From Cupriavidus lacunae (lineage in GTDB: Bacteria; Pseudomonadota; Gammaproteobacteria; Burkholderiales; Burkholderiaceae), in the NCBI RefSeq assembly GCF_003353055.1, contig NZ_QKWJ01000013.1, positions 62,001-126,000 of the forward strand: DNA of 64,000 nt, given 5' to 3'. Under the pieces are notes generated by a model. That model was not told the DNA's origin. It did no database searches and saw only the letters and a list, made by a program, of their open reading frames with translations. This document shows, piece by piece, positions 19,298 to 28,210 of the stretch (position 1 is the stretch's first letter; the number at the start of each line of letters is the position of its first letter). The position numbers and the translations under genes are program-made.

Positions 19298-20031
19298 GCA
19301 CGCGCGCGCCTTTCGCCTGCTTTGTCACCGGCACCGATACCGGCATCGGCAAGACCCACGCCAGCGCCACCCTGCTGCACGCGCTCTATGCCGCCGGCTA
19401 CCGCACCGCGGGCATGAAGCCCGTGGCCAGCGGCAGTGATTGGCGCGACGGCCACTGGCACAACGACGACGTGGCACAGCTGCGCGCCGCCAGCTCGGTG
19501 GCGGTGCCGCTGGGGCAGACCTGCCCGTTCCTGCTGCGCACCCCGTGCTCGCCCCACCTGGCCGCCGCGCACGAGGGCGTGCGCATCACGCGCGCGCCGA
19601 TCCGCATGGCCTTCGACGCGCTGCGCCGCCAGGCCGATGCCGTGGTGGTCGAGGGCGTGGGCGGTTTCAACGTGCCGCTCGACGCCGGCGCCGTGCGCTG
19701 GAACACCGCCGACCTGGCGGTGATGCTCGCGGTACCGGTGGTGATGGTGGTCGGTATCCGGCTCGGCTGCCTGAACCACGCCGTGCTGACCGCCGAGGCC
19801 ATCCGCGCGCGCAGCCTGCCGCTGGCCGGCTGGATCGCCAACCGGGTCGACCCGGACATGCTGCTGGCCGACGAGAACATCGCCACGCTGCACGCGTCGC
19901 TGGACGCGCCTTGCCTGGGTGAACTGCCCTGGCAACTGGCGCCCGCCGCCGCCGCGGGCCGGCTCGACCTGGCGCCGCTGTTTGCCGCCGCCACCCAATA
20001 CCAAGCCGAGGCCGCCGGCCTTGCAGCCTGA
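19294..20031 (+). CDS. bioD: Dethiobiotin synthetase
   Basis: A 245-residue ATP-dependent carboxylase closing the ureido ring of dethiobiotin. The P-loop is [12 protein letters not shown] near residues 10-21, substrate-binding KPVASGS near 43-49, and [13 protein letters not shown] near 115-127. Start is fixed by the 4-base overlap with bioF. Slightly longer than E. coli BioD. Confidence 0.94.
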   Translation: MSTRAPFACFVTGTDTGIGKTHASATLLHALYAAGYRTAGMKPVASGSDWRDGHWHNDDVAQLRAASSVAVPLGQTCPFLLRTPCSPHLAAAHEGVRITRAPIRMAFDALRRQADAVVVEGVGGFNVPLDAGAVRWNTADLAVMLAVPVVMVVGIRLGCLNHAVLTAEAIRARSLPLAGWIANRVDPDMLLADENIATLHASLDAPCLGELPWQLAPAAAAGRLDLAPLFAAATQYQAEAAGLAA

Positions 20032-20049
20032 ACCAGAATTCAATTGATC

Positions 20050-21072
20050 ATGACCCAAGCTCACACCGTTACCACCATCTCCGCCGAATCGCTGCGCCAG
20101 ACCGCGCGCCCGCATGCCCTGCCCGAAGACGCCGCATGGCGCGTCGACGACGTCGCCGCGCTGTTCGCGTTGCCATTCAACGACCTGCTGTTCCGCGCCC
20201 AGCAGGTGCACCGCGAGAACTTCGACGCCAACACTGTGCAGCTGTCCACGCTGCTGTCGATCAAGACCGGCGGCTGCGAAGAGGATTGCGGCTACTGCCC
20301 GCAGAGCGCGCACCATGACGCCGGCGTGAAGGCCGAGAAGCTGATGGCGCTGGACGAAGTGCTGGACGCCGCGCGCGCGGCCAAGGCCAACGGCGCCACG
20401 CGCTTCTGCATGGGCGCCGCCTGGCGCAGCCCCAAGGACCGTCACCTGGAGCCGGTGATGGACATGGTGCGGGAGGTCAAGGCCATGGGCCTGGAGACCT
20501 GCGTGACGCTGGGCATGCTCAAGGCCGAGCAGGCGCAGCAGCTGAAGGATGCCGGGCTGGACTACTACAACCACAACCTGGATACCTCGCCCGAGTTCTA
20601 CGGCAAGATCATCACCACGCGCACCTACCAGGACCGGCTGGACACCATCGGCCATGTGCGCGACGCCGGCATCAACGTCTGCTGCGGCGGCATCGTGGGC
20701 ATGGGCGAGTCGCGCGAGGCGCGTGCCGGCCTGATCGCGCAGCTCGCCAATATGGACCCGTATCCGGAGTCGGTGCCCATCAACAACCTGGTGCAGGTCG
20801 AGGGCACGCCGCTGGCGGGCACCGAGGCGCTGGACCCGTTCGAGTTCGTCCGCACCATCGCCGTGGCACGCATCACCATGCCGCGCGCCATGGTGCGCCT
20901 GTCCGCCGGCCGCGAGGCCATGGACGAAGCGTTGCAGGCGCTGTGCTTCATGGCGGGCGCCAATTCCATTTTCTACGGTGAAAAGCTGCTGACCACCGGC
21001 AACCCGCAGGCCGACCGCGATCGCGCCCTGCTGGCCCGCCTCGACATCCGCGCGGAGGGTTACGCCGGATGA
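20050..21072 (+). CDS. bioB: Biotin synthase
   Basis: A 340-residue radical-SAM enzyme inserting sulfur into dethiobiotin. C76, C80 and C83 (in [13 protein letters not shown]) bind the 4Fe-4S cluster; the second cluster ligands include the cysteine of RFCMGAAW and ETCVTLGML. The track frame begins at a TTG two codons earlier, but ATG at 20050 is a better start. It closes the bio operon, 73 bases before liuD, whose product needs biotin. Confidence 0.95.
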   Translation: MTQAHTVTTISAESLRQTARPHALPEDAAWRVDDVAALFALPFNDLLFRAQQVHRENFDANTVQLSTLLSIKTGGCEEDCGYCPQSAHHDAGVKAEKLMALDEVLDAARAAKANGATRFCMGAAWRSPKDRHLEPVMDMVREVKAMGLETCVTLGMLKAEQAQQLKDAGLDYYNHNLDTSPEFYGKIITTRTYQDRLDTIGHVRDAGINVCCGGIVGMGESREARAGLIAQLANMDPYPESVPINNLVQVEGTPLAGTEALDPFEFVRTIAVARITMPRAMVRLSAGREAMDEALQALCFMAGANSIFYGEKLLTTGNPQADRDRALLARLDIRAEGYAG

Positions 21073-21145
21073 CGAAGTAGGAGATCGCCCGCTGGACAGC
21101 TCGCCGCCGTAAGATCCCGATAACAGGGATAACAAGGAGGGAGCT

Positions 21146-23164
21146 ATGTTCAACAAGATCCTGATTGCCAACCGTGGCGAGATCGCCTGCCGCGTGGCCG
21201 CCACCTGCCGCCGGCTCGGCATCCGTACCGTCGGGGTGTACTCGGATGCCGACGCGGAAGCGCGCCACGTCGCCTTCTGCGACGAGGCCGTGCATATCGG
21301 CGGCGCGGCCGCGCGCGACAGCTACCTGCGCGCGGACCACATCATCGAGATGGCGAAGGAGGCCGGCGCCCAGGCCATCCACCCGGGCTACGGCTTCCTG
21401 TCCGAGAACGAAGCCTTTGCCGAGGCCTGCGCCGCGGCGGGGCTGGTCTTCATCGGCCCGCCCGCGTCGGCCATCCACGCGATGGGCAGCAAGAGCGCGG
21501 CCAAGCAGTTGATGGAAAAAGCCGTGGTGCCGCTGGTGCCGGGCTACCACGGCGAGGACCAGGATCCGGTGCTGCTGCGCCGCGAGGCCGACCGCATCGG
21601 CTACCCGGTGCTGCTCAAGGCCAGCGCGGGCGGCGGCGGCAAGGGCATGCGCGTGGTCGAGTCGGGCGACGGCTTCGAGGCCGCGCTGGCCGCGGTCAAG
21701 CGCGAGGCGTCGGCCAGCTTCGGCGACGACAAGGTGCTGGTGGAGAAGTACCTGACGCGCCCGCGCCACATCGAGATCCAGGTGTTTGCCGATACCCACG
21801 GCAACTGCGTCTACCTGTTCGAGCGCGACTGCTCGGTGCAGCGCCGCCACCAGAAGGTGCTGGAAGAAGCCCCGGCACCGGGCATGACCGAGGAGCGCCG
21901 CCGCGCCATGGGCGAAGCGGCCGTTGCCGCGGCCAAGGCGGTCGGCTATGTCGGCGCCGGCACGGTCGAGTTCATCGCCAACCAGGACGGTTCGTTCTAT
22001 TTCATGGAGATGAACACGCGCCTGCAGGTGGAGCACCCGGTCACCGAGATGATCACCGGGCAGGACCTCGTCGAATGGCAGTTGCGCGTGGCCGCAGGCG
22101 AAGCGCTGCCGCTCACGCAGGAGCAGCTGCGCATCGACGGCCATGCGCTGGAAGCGCGCATCTACGCCGAGAATCCCGACAAGCAGTTCCTGCCGTCCAC
22201 CGGCACGCTGCGCTTCCTGCGCACGCCGCCGGCGGTGCAGTTCATGCGCGGTGAGGATGCACACGGCCCGGCCGGGATCCGCATCGATGCCGGCGTGCGC
22301 GAGGGCGACACCATCAGCCCGTTCTACGACCCGATGATCGCCAAGCTGATCGTGTGGGGCAAGGACCGCGACGAGGCGCTGGCGCGCATGCGCCAGGCGC
22401 TGGCGGCCTACCACGTGGTGGGGCTGTCGACCAATGTGGCCTTCCTGCAGCGGCTGGTGTCGTCACAAGCCTTCCGCACCGCCGATCTCGACACCGGACT
22501 GATCGAGCGCAACGAGAAGGTCCTGTTCCCGCCGCCGGCGCCGGTCGGCATGGAGATCATTGCGCTGGCGGTGGCGGCGCTGATGGATCGCGAGACGCGC
22601 GAGCGCCGCATCGATGCCGCCGACCAGCATTCGCCGTGGACACATGGCGGGACGTGGCGGCTGAATGGTGGCGTGTCGCGTACGCTGCGGTTCGGCTATG
22701 GCGATCACGTGCTCGACGTGACGTTGAACACCAACGAACGCGGCAGCACACTGATCTATGCGGACCAGGCCACGCCTTTTGCCTGTACCTGCCAGGCCGA
22801 CGATATCCGCATCAACCTTGGCACGCGGCGGGCGCATGGGCAAGTGCATGCGGATGGGGAGAACTTTCACGTCTTCTATGCCGGGCGGCATGTGAGCCTG
22901 GCTTGGCTCGATCCGCTGGCGCATGCCGGCGAGGCTGAAAGCGAGGGGGGCAAGCTGACTGCGCCGATGCCTGGGAAGGTGATTGCCGTGATGGTCGAGG
23001 CTGGCAGCGCGGTCACGCGCGGGACGCCGTTGCTGGTGATGGAGGCGATGAAGATGGAGCACACCATCAGTGCGCCGGTGGATGGGGTGGTTAGCGAGGT
23101 GTTGTTTGGGGTGGGGGAGCAGGTGGCTGAAGGGGCGCAGTTGTTGGCGTTTGAGGGGAAATAG
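21146..23164 (+). CDS. liuD: Methylcrotonyl-CoA carboxylase alpha (biotin-carrier) subunit
   Basis: A 672-residue subunit with a biotin carboxylase domain (1-445; ATP-grasp loop KASAGGGGKGMRVV near 155-168, EMNTRLQVEHPVTE near 290), a linker domain and a C-terminal biotinyl domain with K636 in MEAMKMEH. Works with LiuB. AACAAGGAGGGAG precedes the ATG. The last 150 codons drift from C-ending to G- or T-ending codons and become strongly G/T-rich, right up to the giant palindrome that follows. The protein domain is nevertheless intact. Confidence 0.95.
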   Translation: MFNKILIANRGEIACRVAATCRRLGIRTVGVYSDADAEARHVAFCDEAVHIGGAAARDSYLRADHIIEMAKEAGAQAIHPGYGFLSENEAFAEACAAAGLVFIGPPASAIHAMGSKSAAKQLMEKAVVPLVPGYHGEDQDPVLLRREADRIGYPVLLKASAGGGGKGMRVVESGDGFEAALAAVKREASASFGDDKVLVEKYLTRPRHIEIQVFADTHGNCVYLFERDCSVQRRHQKVLEEAPAPGMTEERRRAMGEAAVAAAKAVGYVGAGTVEFIANQDGSFYFMEMNTRLQVEHPVTEMITGQDLVEWQLRVAAGEALPLTQEQLRIDGHALEARIYAENPDKQFLPSTGTLRFLRTPPAVQFMRGEDAHGPAGIRIDAGVREGDTISPFYDPMIAKLIVWGKDRDEALARMRQALAAYHVVGLSTNVAFLQRLVSSQAFRTADLDTGLIERNEKVLFPPPAPVGMEIIALAVAALMDRETRERRIDAADQHSPWTHGGTWRLNGGVSRTLRFGYGDHVLDVTLNTNERGSTLIYADQATPFACTCQADDIRINLGTRRAHGQVHADGENFHVFYAGRHVSLAWLDPLAHAGEAESEGGKLTAPMPGKVIAVMVEAGSAVTRGTPLLVMEAMKMEHTISAPVDGVVSEVLFGVGEQVAEGAQLLAFEGK

Positions 23165-23170
23165 GGGGTT

Positions 23171-23952
23171 GGGCTTCTTGCGCGTTAGCTTGGTTATGTA
23201 GGTCGGGTTCGATGTTGTCGTAGGTTTAAGCGCCTGGTTCCGCCCTGCTGGGCGGGTCACTTTTTGTCCGAGCGACAAAAAGTAACCAAAAAGCGCATCG
23301 CCTCTGGCGGCTGGCCACCAATTTGGCGGTGGGGGTGGTTCGGGCGGTGGTGATTTCAGTTCGATGGGGTTGGTGGTTCGGGCCTGCTACGCACCCTGTC
23401 TGTGCCCACATCGACGGACTATTGGACGAACCCGACTTTAGGCCGTTGGCAGCCTGCTAACCACCGCATCGGTCGGACGCCTTCGGCTGCGCTTCGCGCG
23501 GGCCCTAACGTGGCAGACGGACGGCCACGTTCAAATTTGTGCCTTTGGCCAGACATAACGACGGCGCCGTGCGAGCGCAGCGACGCACTCCGTGCCCGGG
23601 CACCCAACCTACGATACTGAGTGCGCGCAGCGCAGCCGAAGGCGTCCTACCGATGACCTGCTTAGCAGGCTGCCAATAGCCTAAAGTCGGGTTCGTCCAA
23701 TAGTCCGTCGACGCAGGCACCGGACAGGGAGCGTAGCTGGGTCGAACGGCCAACCACGCAAAACGGAAATCACCGCCGTTTGAACCACCGACGCCGTGGA
23801 ATGAATGGCCAGCCGCCAGAGGCGACGCGTTTTTTGGTTACTTTTTGTCGCTCGGACAAAAAGTGACCCGCCCAGCAGGGCGGAACCGGGCCGTCAAACC
23901 TACGACAACATCGAACCCGACCTACATAACCAAGCCAACGAGCAAGAAGCCC
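23171..23952. repeat. 782-bp giant imperfect palindrome (nested inverted repeat)
   Basis: Left arm 23171-23499 and right arm 23623-23952 are reverse complements of about 330 bp each around a loop of about 120 bp. The outer 146 bp (23171-23316 and 23807-23952) match with roughly a dozen mismatches and no gaps. The middle section is more diverged, and the inner section starting at CGGACTATTGGACGAACCCG again matches closely. Each arm holds a smaller hairpin, ACTTTTTGTC-CGAGC-GACAAAAAGT (about 23260-23284) and its mirror (about 23839-23863). The loop carries AACGTGGC facing GCCACGTT. No credible gene: short frames are present in both arms and encode the same peptides, as a duplicated repeat would. 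The 912-base liuD to 24077 gap holds only this element and C/A-rich flank. Confidence 0.9.
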
Positions 23953-24076
23953 CGCCGGCTACGCCGGCGAAACCGCCCACACCCCCCAACCCCAACACCC
24001 ATATCAACAAACGAATCCCCCATTCCTCTGCCAAAATACCCCTTTAACCCCCACCAGAAATCCCCCTGGAGACAAA

Positions 24077-25018
24077 ATGAAGTTGCAGTTGTACGTCCCC
24101 GACGGCCGCTACGACCCTTGGATCGTAGGCTTCGCCGAGGCACTGCCCGAAGCCCAATGCGTGACCTGGGAGGACAGCCGTGGCGAACCGGCCGATTACG
24201 CCGTGGTCTGGCGCCCGCCGGTGGAGATGCTGCGTGGCCGGTCCGACCTCAAGGCGGTCTTCAACCTGGGCGCCGGGGTCGACGGCATCCTGCGCCTGCG
24301 CGATGAGGCCCCGGATGCCTTGCCCGCGGGCGTGCCGATCGTACGGCTGGATGATGCCGGCATGGCCGCGCAGATGGCGGAATACGTCTCCCATGCGGTG
24401 CTGCGCTATTTCCGCAAGCTCGATGCCTACGAGGGTCAGCAGCGCGCGGGCAACTGGAAGTTCCTCAAGCCGCATCGCCGCGCCGACTTCACCATCGGCG
24501 TGATGGGGGTGGGCACGCTCGGCACGCATATCGCCCGCACGCTGGCGGGCTTCGGCTTCCCGGTGCGCGGCTGGAGCCGTACCGCGCGGGCGATCGAAGG
24601 CGTGAGCGGCTTTTATGGCGATGCCGGGCAGGCGCCGTTCCTCGACGGCCTGCGCGTGCTGGTCAATGTGCTGCCGCTGACGCCGCAGACCGAGAACGTC
24701 CTCAATGCCGGGCTGTTCGCGCGGCTGGCAAAGGGTGCCTATGTGATCAACGTCGCGCGCGGGCAGCACCTGGTCGAGGAAGACCTGCTGGCCGCGGTGC
24801 AGTCGGGGCAGATCGGTGGCGCCACGCTCGACGTGTTCCGCACCGAGCCGCTGCCGGCCGAACACCCGTTCTGGCAGGAGCCGCGCATCACCATCACGCC
24901 GCATATCTCGGCGCTCACGCTGCGCGAGGACAGCATCACGCAGATCGCCGGCAAGATCCGCGCGCTGCGCGCGGGCCAGCCGATCGCGGGCGTGGTCGAT
25001 GTGCAGCGGGGGTACTGA
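24077..25018 (+). CDS. D-2-hydroxyacid dehydrogenase (GhrA-type glyoxylate/hydroxypyruvate reductase)
   Basis: A 313-residue NAD(P)-dependent D-isomer 2-hydroxyacid dehydrogenase. The dinucleotide motif is GVMGVGTLGTHIA near residues 139-151. The catalytic set is the arginine of NVARGQ, the glutamate of FRTEPLP and the histidine of TPHISALT, all in family order. The short N-terminal domain with FNLGAGVDGIL resembles E. coli GhrA. CTGGAG precedes the ATG. It follows the repeat island and leads into liuE 37 bases on; a link to leucine breakdown is not obvious. Confidence 0.87.
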   Translation: MKLQLYVPDGRYDPWIVGFAEALPEAQCVTWEDSRGEPADYAVVWRPPVEMLRGRSDLKAVFNLGAGVDGILRLRDEAPDALPAGVPIVRLDDAGMAAQMAEYVSHAVLRYFRKLDAYEGQQRAGNWKFLKPHRRADFTIGVMGVGTLGTHIARTLAGFGFPVRGWSRTARAIEGVSGFYGDAGQAPFLDGLRVLVNVLPLTPQTENVLNAGLFARLAKGAYVINVARGQHLVEEDLLAAVQSGQIGGATLDVFRTEPLPAEHPFWQEPRITITPHISALTLREDSITQIAGKIRALRAGQPIAGVVDVQRGY

Positions 25019-25055
25019 GCGCCCCGGCCAGAACGAACCAACACAGGAGACAACC

Positions 25056-25991
25056 ATGACCATGCCGAACTACGTGAAGATCGTTGAAGTCGGCCCGCGC
25101 GACGGCCTGCAGAACGAGAAGGCGATGGTGCCGACCGAGGTCAAGGTCGAACTGATCAACCAGCTCACCGATGCCGGTTTCGTCAATATCGAGGCCGCAT
25201 CGTTCGTGTCGCCCAAGTGGGTGCCGCAGATGGCCGACGGCGCCGAGGTGATGGCGCGCATCCAGCGCCGCGCGGGTACGCTGTATTCGGCGCTGACGCC
25301 GAACATGAAGGGATTCGAAGGCGCGATCGAGGCCGGTGCCGACGAGGTGGTGATCTTTGGCGCGGCCAGCGAGGCGTTTTCGCAGAAGAACATCAATTGC
25401 TCGATCGCCGAATCGATCGCGCGCTTTGCGCCGGTGGCCGCCGCCGCCAAGGAAAAGGGCGTGCGCCTGCGCGGCAGCATCTCGTGCGCGATGGGCTGCC
25501 CGTACCAGGGCGAGGTGCCGGTGCACGCGGTGGTCGACGTGGTGCGGCGCATGCGCGAGCTGGGCTGCGACGAGATCGATATCGCCGACACCATCGGCGT
25601 GGGCACCCCGGTGCGCGTGCAGGAAGTGATGCGCGCCGCGGCGGCGGAATTTGCAATGGACCGCCTGTCGGGCCATTTCCACGATACCTACGGGCAGGCG
25701 CTGTCCAATATCCTGGCCAGCCTGGAAGTGGGCATCTCGATCTTCCATGCGTCGGTGGCGGGGCTGGGCGGCTGCCCGTACGCCAAGGGCGCGACCGGCA
25801 ACGTGGCGACCGAAGACGTGCTGTACATGCTGCACGGCATGGGCATCCACACCGGAATCGACCTGGAAGCGGTAGTGCGCACCGGCGACTATATCTCGCA
25901 GGCGATTGGCCGCGCCAACAGTTCGCGCGTGGGCAAGGCCCTGCTGACCAAATGGGCCGCCGCCGGCGATGCGGCGCCTGCCTGCGCGTGA
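25056..25991 (+). CDS. liuE: Hydroxymethylglutaryl-CoA lyase
   Basis: A 311-residue HMG-CoA lyase splitting HMG-CoA to acetoacetate and acetyl-CoA, the last liu step. The TIM-barrel start VEVGPRDGLQNE (metal aspartate and substrate arginine) is at residues 10-21, the metal histidines are in GHFHDTYGQ, and the catalytic-cysteine signature is GLGGCPYAKGATGNVATED near 230-248. ACAGGAGACAACC gives the start. It begins a tight run of genes ending at 28178. Confidence 0.95.
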   Translation: MTMPNYVKIVEVGPRDGLQNEKAMVPTEVKVELINQLTDAGFVNIEAASFVSPKWVPQMADGAEVMARIQRRAGTLYSALTPNMKGFEGAIEAGADEVVIFGAASEAFSQKNINCSIAESIARFAPVAAAAKEKGVRLRGSISCAMGCPYQGEVPVHAVVDVVRRMRELGCDEIDIADTIGVGTPVRVQEVMRAAAAEFAMDRLSGHFHDTYGQALSNILASLEVGISIFHASVAGLGGCPYAKGATGNVATEDVLYMLHGMGIHTGIDLEAVVRTGDYISQAIGRANSSRVGKALLTKWAAAGDAAPACA

Positions 25992-26032
25992 GTGCGGATC
26001 AAGCGCGGGCCACACGACAAGGAGAAGCACGC

Positions 26033-26533
26033 ATGGCGGTGAATGACGAAGCGCTGCCCGAGTCCGCGCAGCGCGTGGCGGACCTGCTGGCCGAACTCGG
26101 CCACGACCGGCCCGTGGTGATGCTGCCGGCCACCGGCAAGACCTCGGCCGAGGCCGCGGCGGGGCTGGGCTGCAGCGTGGCGGAGATCGCCAAGTCCATT
26201 ATCTTCCGGCGCGTGGCCGATGATGCGCCGGTGCTGGTGATCGCCAGCGGCAGCAACCGTGTGGACGAAGCCAAGGTGGCCGCGCGCGTGGGCGCGCTGG
26301 GCAAGGCCGATGCGCGCTTCGTGCGCGAGAAGACCGGCTATGCCATCGGCGGCGTGTGCCCGATCGGCCATGCGGTGGCGCCGGTGATGCTGCTGGACCA
26401 GGACCTGTTCCGCTATGACAGCCTGTGGGCCGCGGCGGGGCATCCCCATGCCGTGTTCAACCTGACGCCGCACCAGCTGCAGCAGATGACGGGCGCTGAA
26501 GTGGCCGACGTCGCGGCAGGATCTGCGGCATGA
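26033..26533 (+). CDS. YbaK/ProX-type aminoacyl-tRNA deacylase
   Basis: A 166-residue single-domain trans-editing protein of the YbaK/ProXp family that hydrolyses mischarged tRNA. Visible are the catalytic lysine region EIAKSIIFR near 55-63, the GSNRVDEAK segment and GGVCPIGHA near 105-113. Start has AAGGAGAAGCACGC upstream. Subfamily (proline, alanine or cysteine editing) is unresolved. Overlaps the next gene by ATGA. Confidence 0.85.
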   Translation: MAVNDEALPESAQRVADLLAELGHDRPVVMLPATGKTSAEAAAGLGCSVAEIAKSIIFRRVADDAPVLVIASGSNRVDEAKVAARVGALGKADARFVREKTGYAIGGVCPIGHAVAPVMLLDQDLFRYDSLWAAAGHPHAVFNLTPHQLQQMTGAEVADVAAGSAA

Positions 26534-26958
26534 GTCCCGACCTGCGCCCGGGCCTGACCTTCAGCTGGCAATACACGGTGCCGCCCAAGGCCACGGTGCC
26601 GCGCCTGTACGACGATATCCCGGGCTGCCCCGAGATGCCCGACGTGCTGGCCACCGGCTATCTGGTCGGCATCATGGAATGCGCCTGCCTGCAGATGCTG
26701 CGCGAGCACCTGGACTGGCCGCGCGAGCAGTCGCTCGGCACGCTGGTCAGCTTCTCGCACCTGGCGCCGACGCCGCCAGGCATGACGGTGACGGTCAGGG
26801 GCGAGCTGGTCGCGGTGGACGGGCGCCGGCTGCGCTTCCAGCTGAGCGCCTGGGACGGCGAGGACAAGATCTCCGAGGGCGTGCATGAGCGCCACCTGAT
26901 CGACGCCGGCCGCTTCAACGAGAAAGTGGCCGCCAAGGCCGCGCGCGCGGCGGGCTGA
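26530..26958 (+). CDS. Thioesterase of the fluoroacetyl-CoA thioesterase (FlK) type
   Basis: A 142-residue hotdog-fold protein. DVLATGYLVGIMECACLQML near 39-58 has the glutamate of the FlK-type active site, and HLAPTPPGMTVTVRGEL is the typical second signature. Distinct from the PaaI-type thioesterase at 2740. It starts in the stop of the YbaK-like gene and stops one base before the next ATG, so it is part of a coupled run. Confidence 0.82.
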   Translation: MSPDLRPGLTFSWQYTVPPKATVPRLYDDIPGCPEMPDVLATGYLVGIMECACLQMLREHLDWPREQSLGTLVSFSHLAPTPPGMTVTVRGELVAVDGRRLRFQLSAWDGEDKISEGVHERHLIDAGRFNEKVAAKAARAAG

Positions 26959-27252
26959 ATGGCAAGCGAGCGCAACGCCATGGCCCCGGCGCCCCCCACA
27001 CCCATCACGCCTGCCTTGCTGGCTGCGGAACTGGCCGCGCAGGCTGAAACCGCGCTGCAGGCCTCGCCAGTGCCGTCGCCGTGCCGCAACGTCTGCCGCA
27101 TGGACCCCGCCAGCGGCTATTGCGAGGGCTGCCTGCGCACCATCGAAGAGATTGCCGGCTGGTCGTCAGCCGGTGACGAAGACAAGCGCCGCATCTGGGC
27201 GCAACTGCCGCAGCGCGCCGCATGGCTGGCAGGCGAGGAGGCATCTCCTTGA
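26959..27252 (+). CDS. DUF1289 small cysteine protein
   Basis: A 97-residue protein ending in a DUF1289 domain: PSPCRNVCRMDPASGYCEGC carries the four family cysteines at about residues 36-55, followed by RTIEEIAGW. The fold is expected to hold a metal or Fe-S centre; function is unknown. Its ATG abuts the preceding stop and its stop overlaps the TTG of the next gene, so translation is continuous through four genes. Confidence 0.82.
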   Translation: MASERNAMAPAPPTPITPALLAAELAAQAETALQASPVPSPCRNVCRMDPASGYCEGCLRTIEEIAGWSSAGDEDKRRIWAQLPQRAAWLAGEEASP

Positions 27253-28178
27253 GCGAACACCCGGTCCCGACGTTGCCGCCCGCCATGCGCGTATTCGAGC
27301 GCGGCTGGCTGTCGGCCAACAATATCCTGTTCGTGGAGGGCGACGATACGGTGCTGGTCGACACCGGCTACGTCACTCACGCGCCGCAGACCGTGGCGCT
27401 GGTGGCGGCGGCGCTGCAGAGGCGGCCGCTCGCGCGCATCGTCAATACCCACCTGCATTCCGACCACTGCGGCGGCAACGCCGCGCTGCAGGCGCGCTGG
27501 CAGCCGCGCACCGCGATCCCCGCGGCCGAGGCCGCAGCCGTTGCCGCGTGGGATACGGAAGCGCTCAGTTACAAGGCCACCGGCCAGCAGTGCGACCGCT
27601 TTACCTTTGACAGCGTGCTGAATGACGGCGACACGCTGCGCCTGGGTGGCATGGACTGGCAGGTGGTGGCCGCACCCGGCCATGACCCGCACGCGGTGAT
27701 GCTGTTCGCGCCGGCCAAGTGCATCCTGATTTCCGGCGATGCGCTGTGGGAGAACGGTTTCGGCGTGATCTTCCCCGAGCTGGAGGGCGAGAGCGGCTTT
27801 GCCGAGCAGGCGGCGGTGCTGGAACGCATCGCGCAACTGGACGCGCGGCTGGTGATCCCCGGCCACGGCCGGATGTTCACCGATGTGGCGGCGGCGGTCG
27901 GGCGCGCGCAAGGGCGCCTGGGCTACCTGAGCGCCGATCCCGCGCGTAATGCCAGCCATGCGGTCAAGGTGCTGGTGAAGTTCAAGCTGCTGGAGCAGCA
28001 GCGCATGGCGCACGACGCGCTGGTGGCATGGATGGAGGCCGCGCCGCTGATGGTGCGCATGCGGCAGCGGTTCATGCCGGGGCTGGAGATGGCCGAGATC
28101 TGCGCGCAGACACTGCGCGCGCTGGCGGGGGTGAAGGCGCTGGCGGTGGAGGGGGAGTGGGTGGTGAATCGGGATTGA
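27249..28178 (+). CDS. MBL-fold hydrolase (lactonase/glyoxalase-II-like)
   Basis: A 309-residue metallo-beta-lactamase-fold hydrolase. NTHLHSDHCGGN holds H68, H70, D72 and H73; later ligands are in APGHDPH and IPGHGRMF. Start is TTG at 27249 with GAGGAGG 7 bases upstream, overlapping the DUF1289 stop as TTGA; an in-frame ATG at 27222 lacks a comparable site. Last gene of the rightward run. The C-terminal 80 residues form a helical tail. Substrate unknown. Confidence 0.82.
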   Translation: MSEHPVPTLPPAMRVFERGWLSANNILFVEGDDTVLVDTGYVTHAPQTVALVAAALQRRPLARIVNTHLHSDHCGGNAALQARWQPRTAIPAAEAAAVAAWDTEALSYKATGQQCDRFTFDSVLNDGDTLRLGGMDWQVVAAPGHDPHAVMLFAPAKCILISGDALWENGFGVIFPELEGESGFAEQAAVLERIAQLDARLVIPGHGRMFTDVAAAVGRAQGRLGYLSADPARNASHAVKVLVKFKLLEQQRMAHDALVAWMEAAPLMVRMRQRFMPGLEMAEICAQTLRALAGVKALAVEGEWVVNRD

Positions 28179-28210
28179 TTCACCACGCCTGCCCTGCCTT
28201 CCTCCTTCCC

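Noticed and set aside
22463..23278. Antisense frame running from the palindrome into liuD, and a + frame from 23845 with the same first residues
   Set aside because: Both begin in opposite arms of the inverted repeat and encode the same peptide (SLGQKVTRPAGRN), so they reflect the repeat, not two genes.
23260..23284. Hairpin ACTTTTTGTC-CGAGC-GACAAAAAGT as a liuD terminator
   Set aside because: The stem is A/T-rich and followed by AACCAAAAA on the + strand, not by T. It is part of the repeat and present in mirror image in the other arm.
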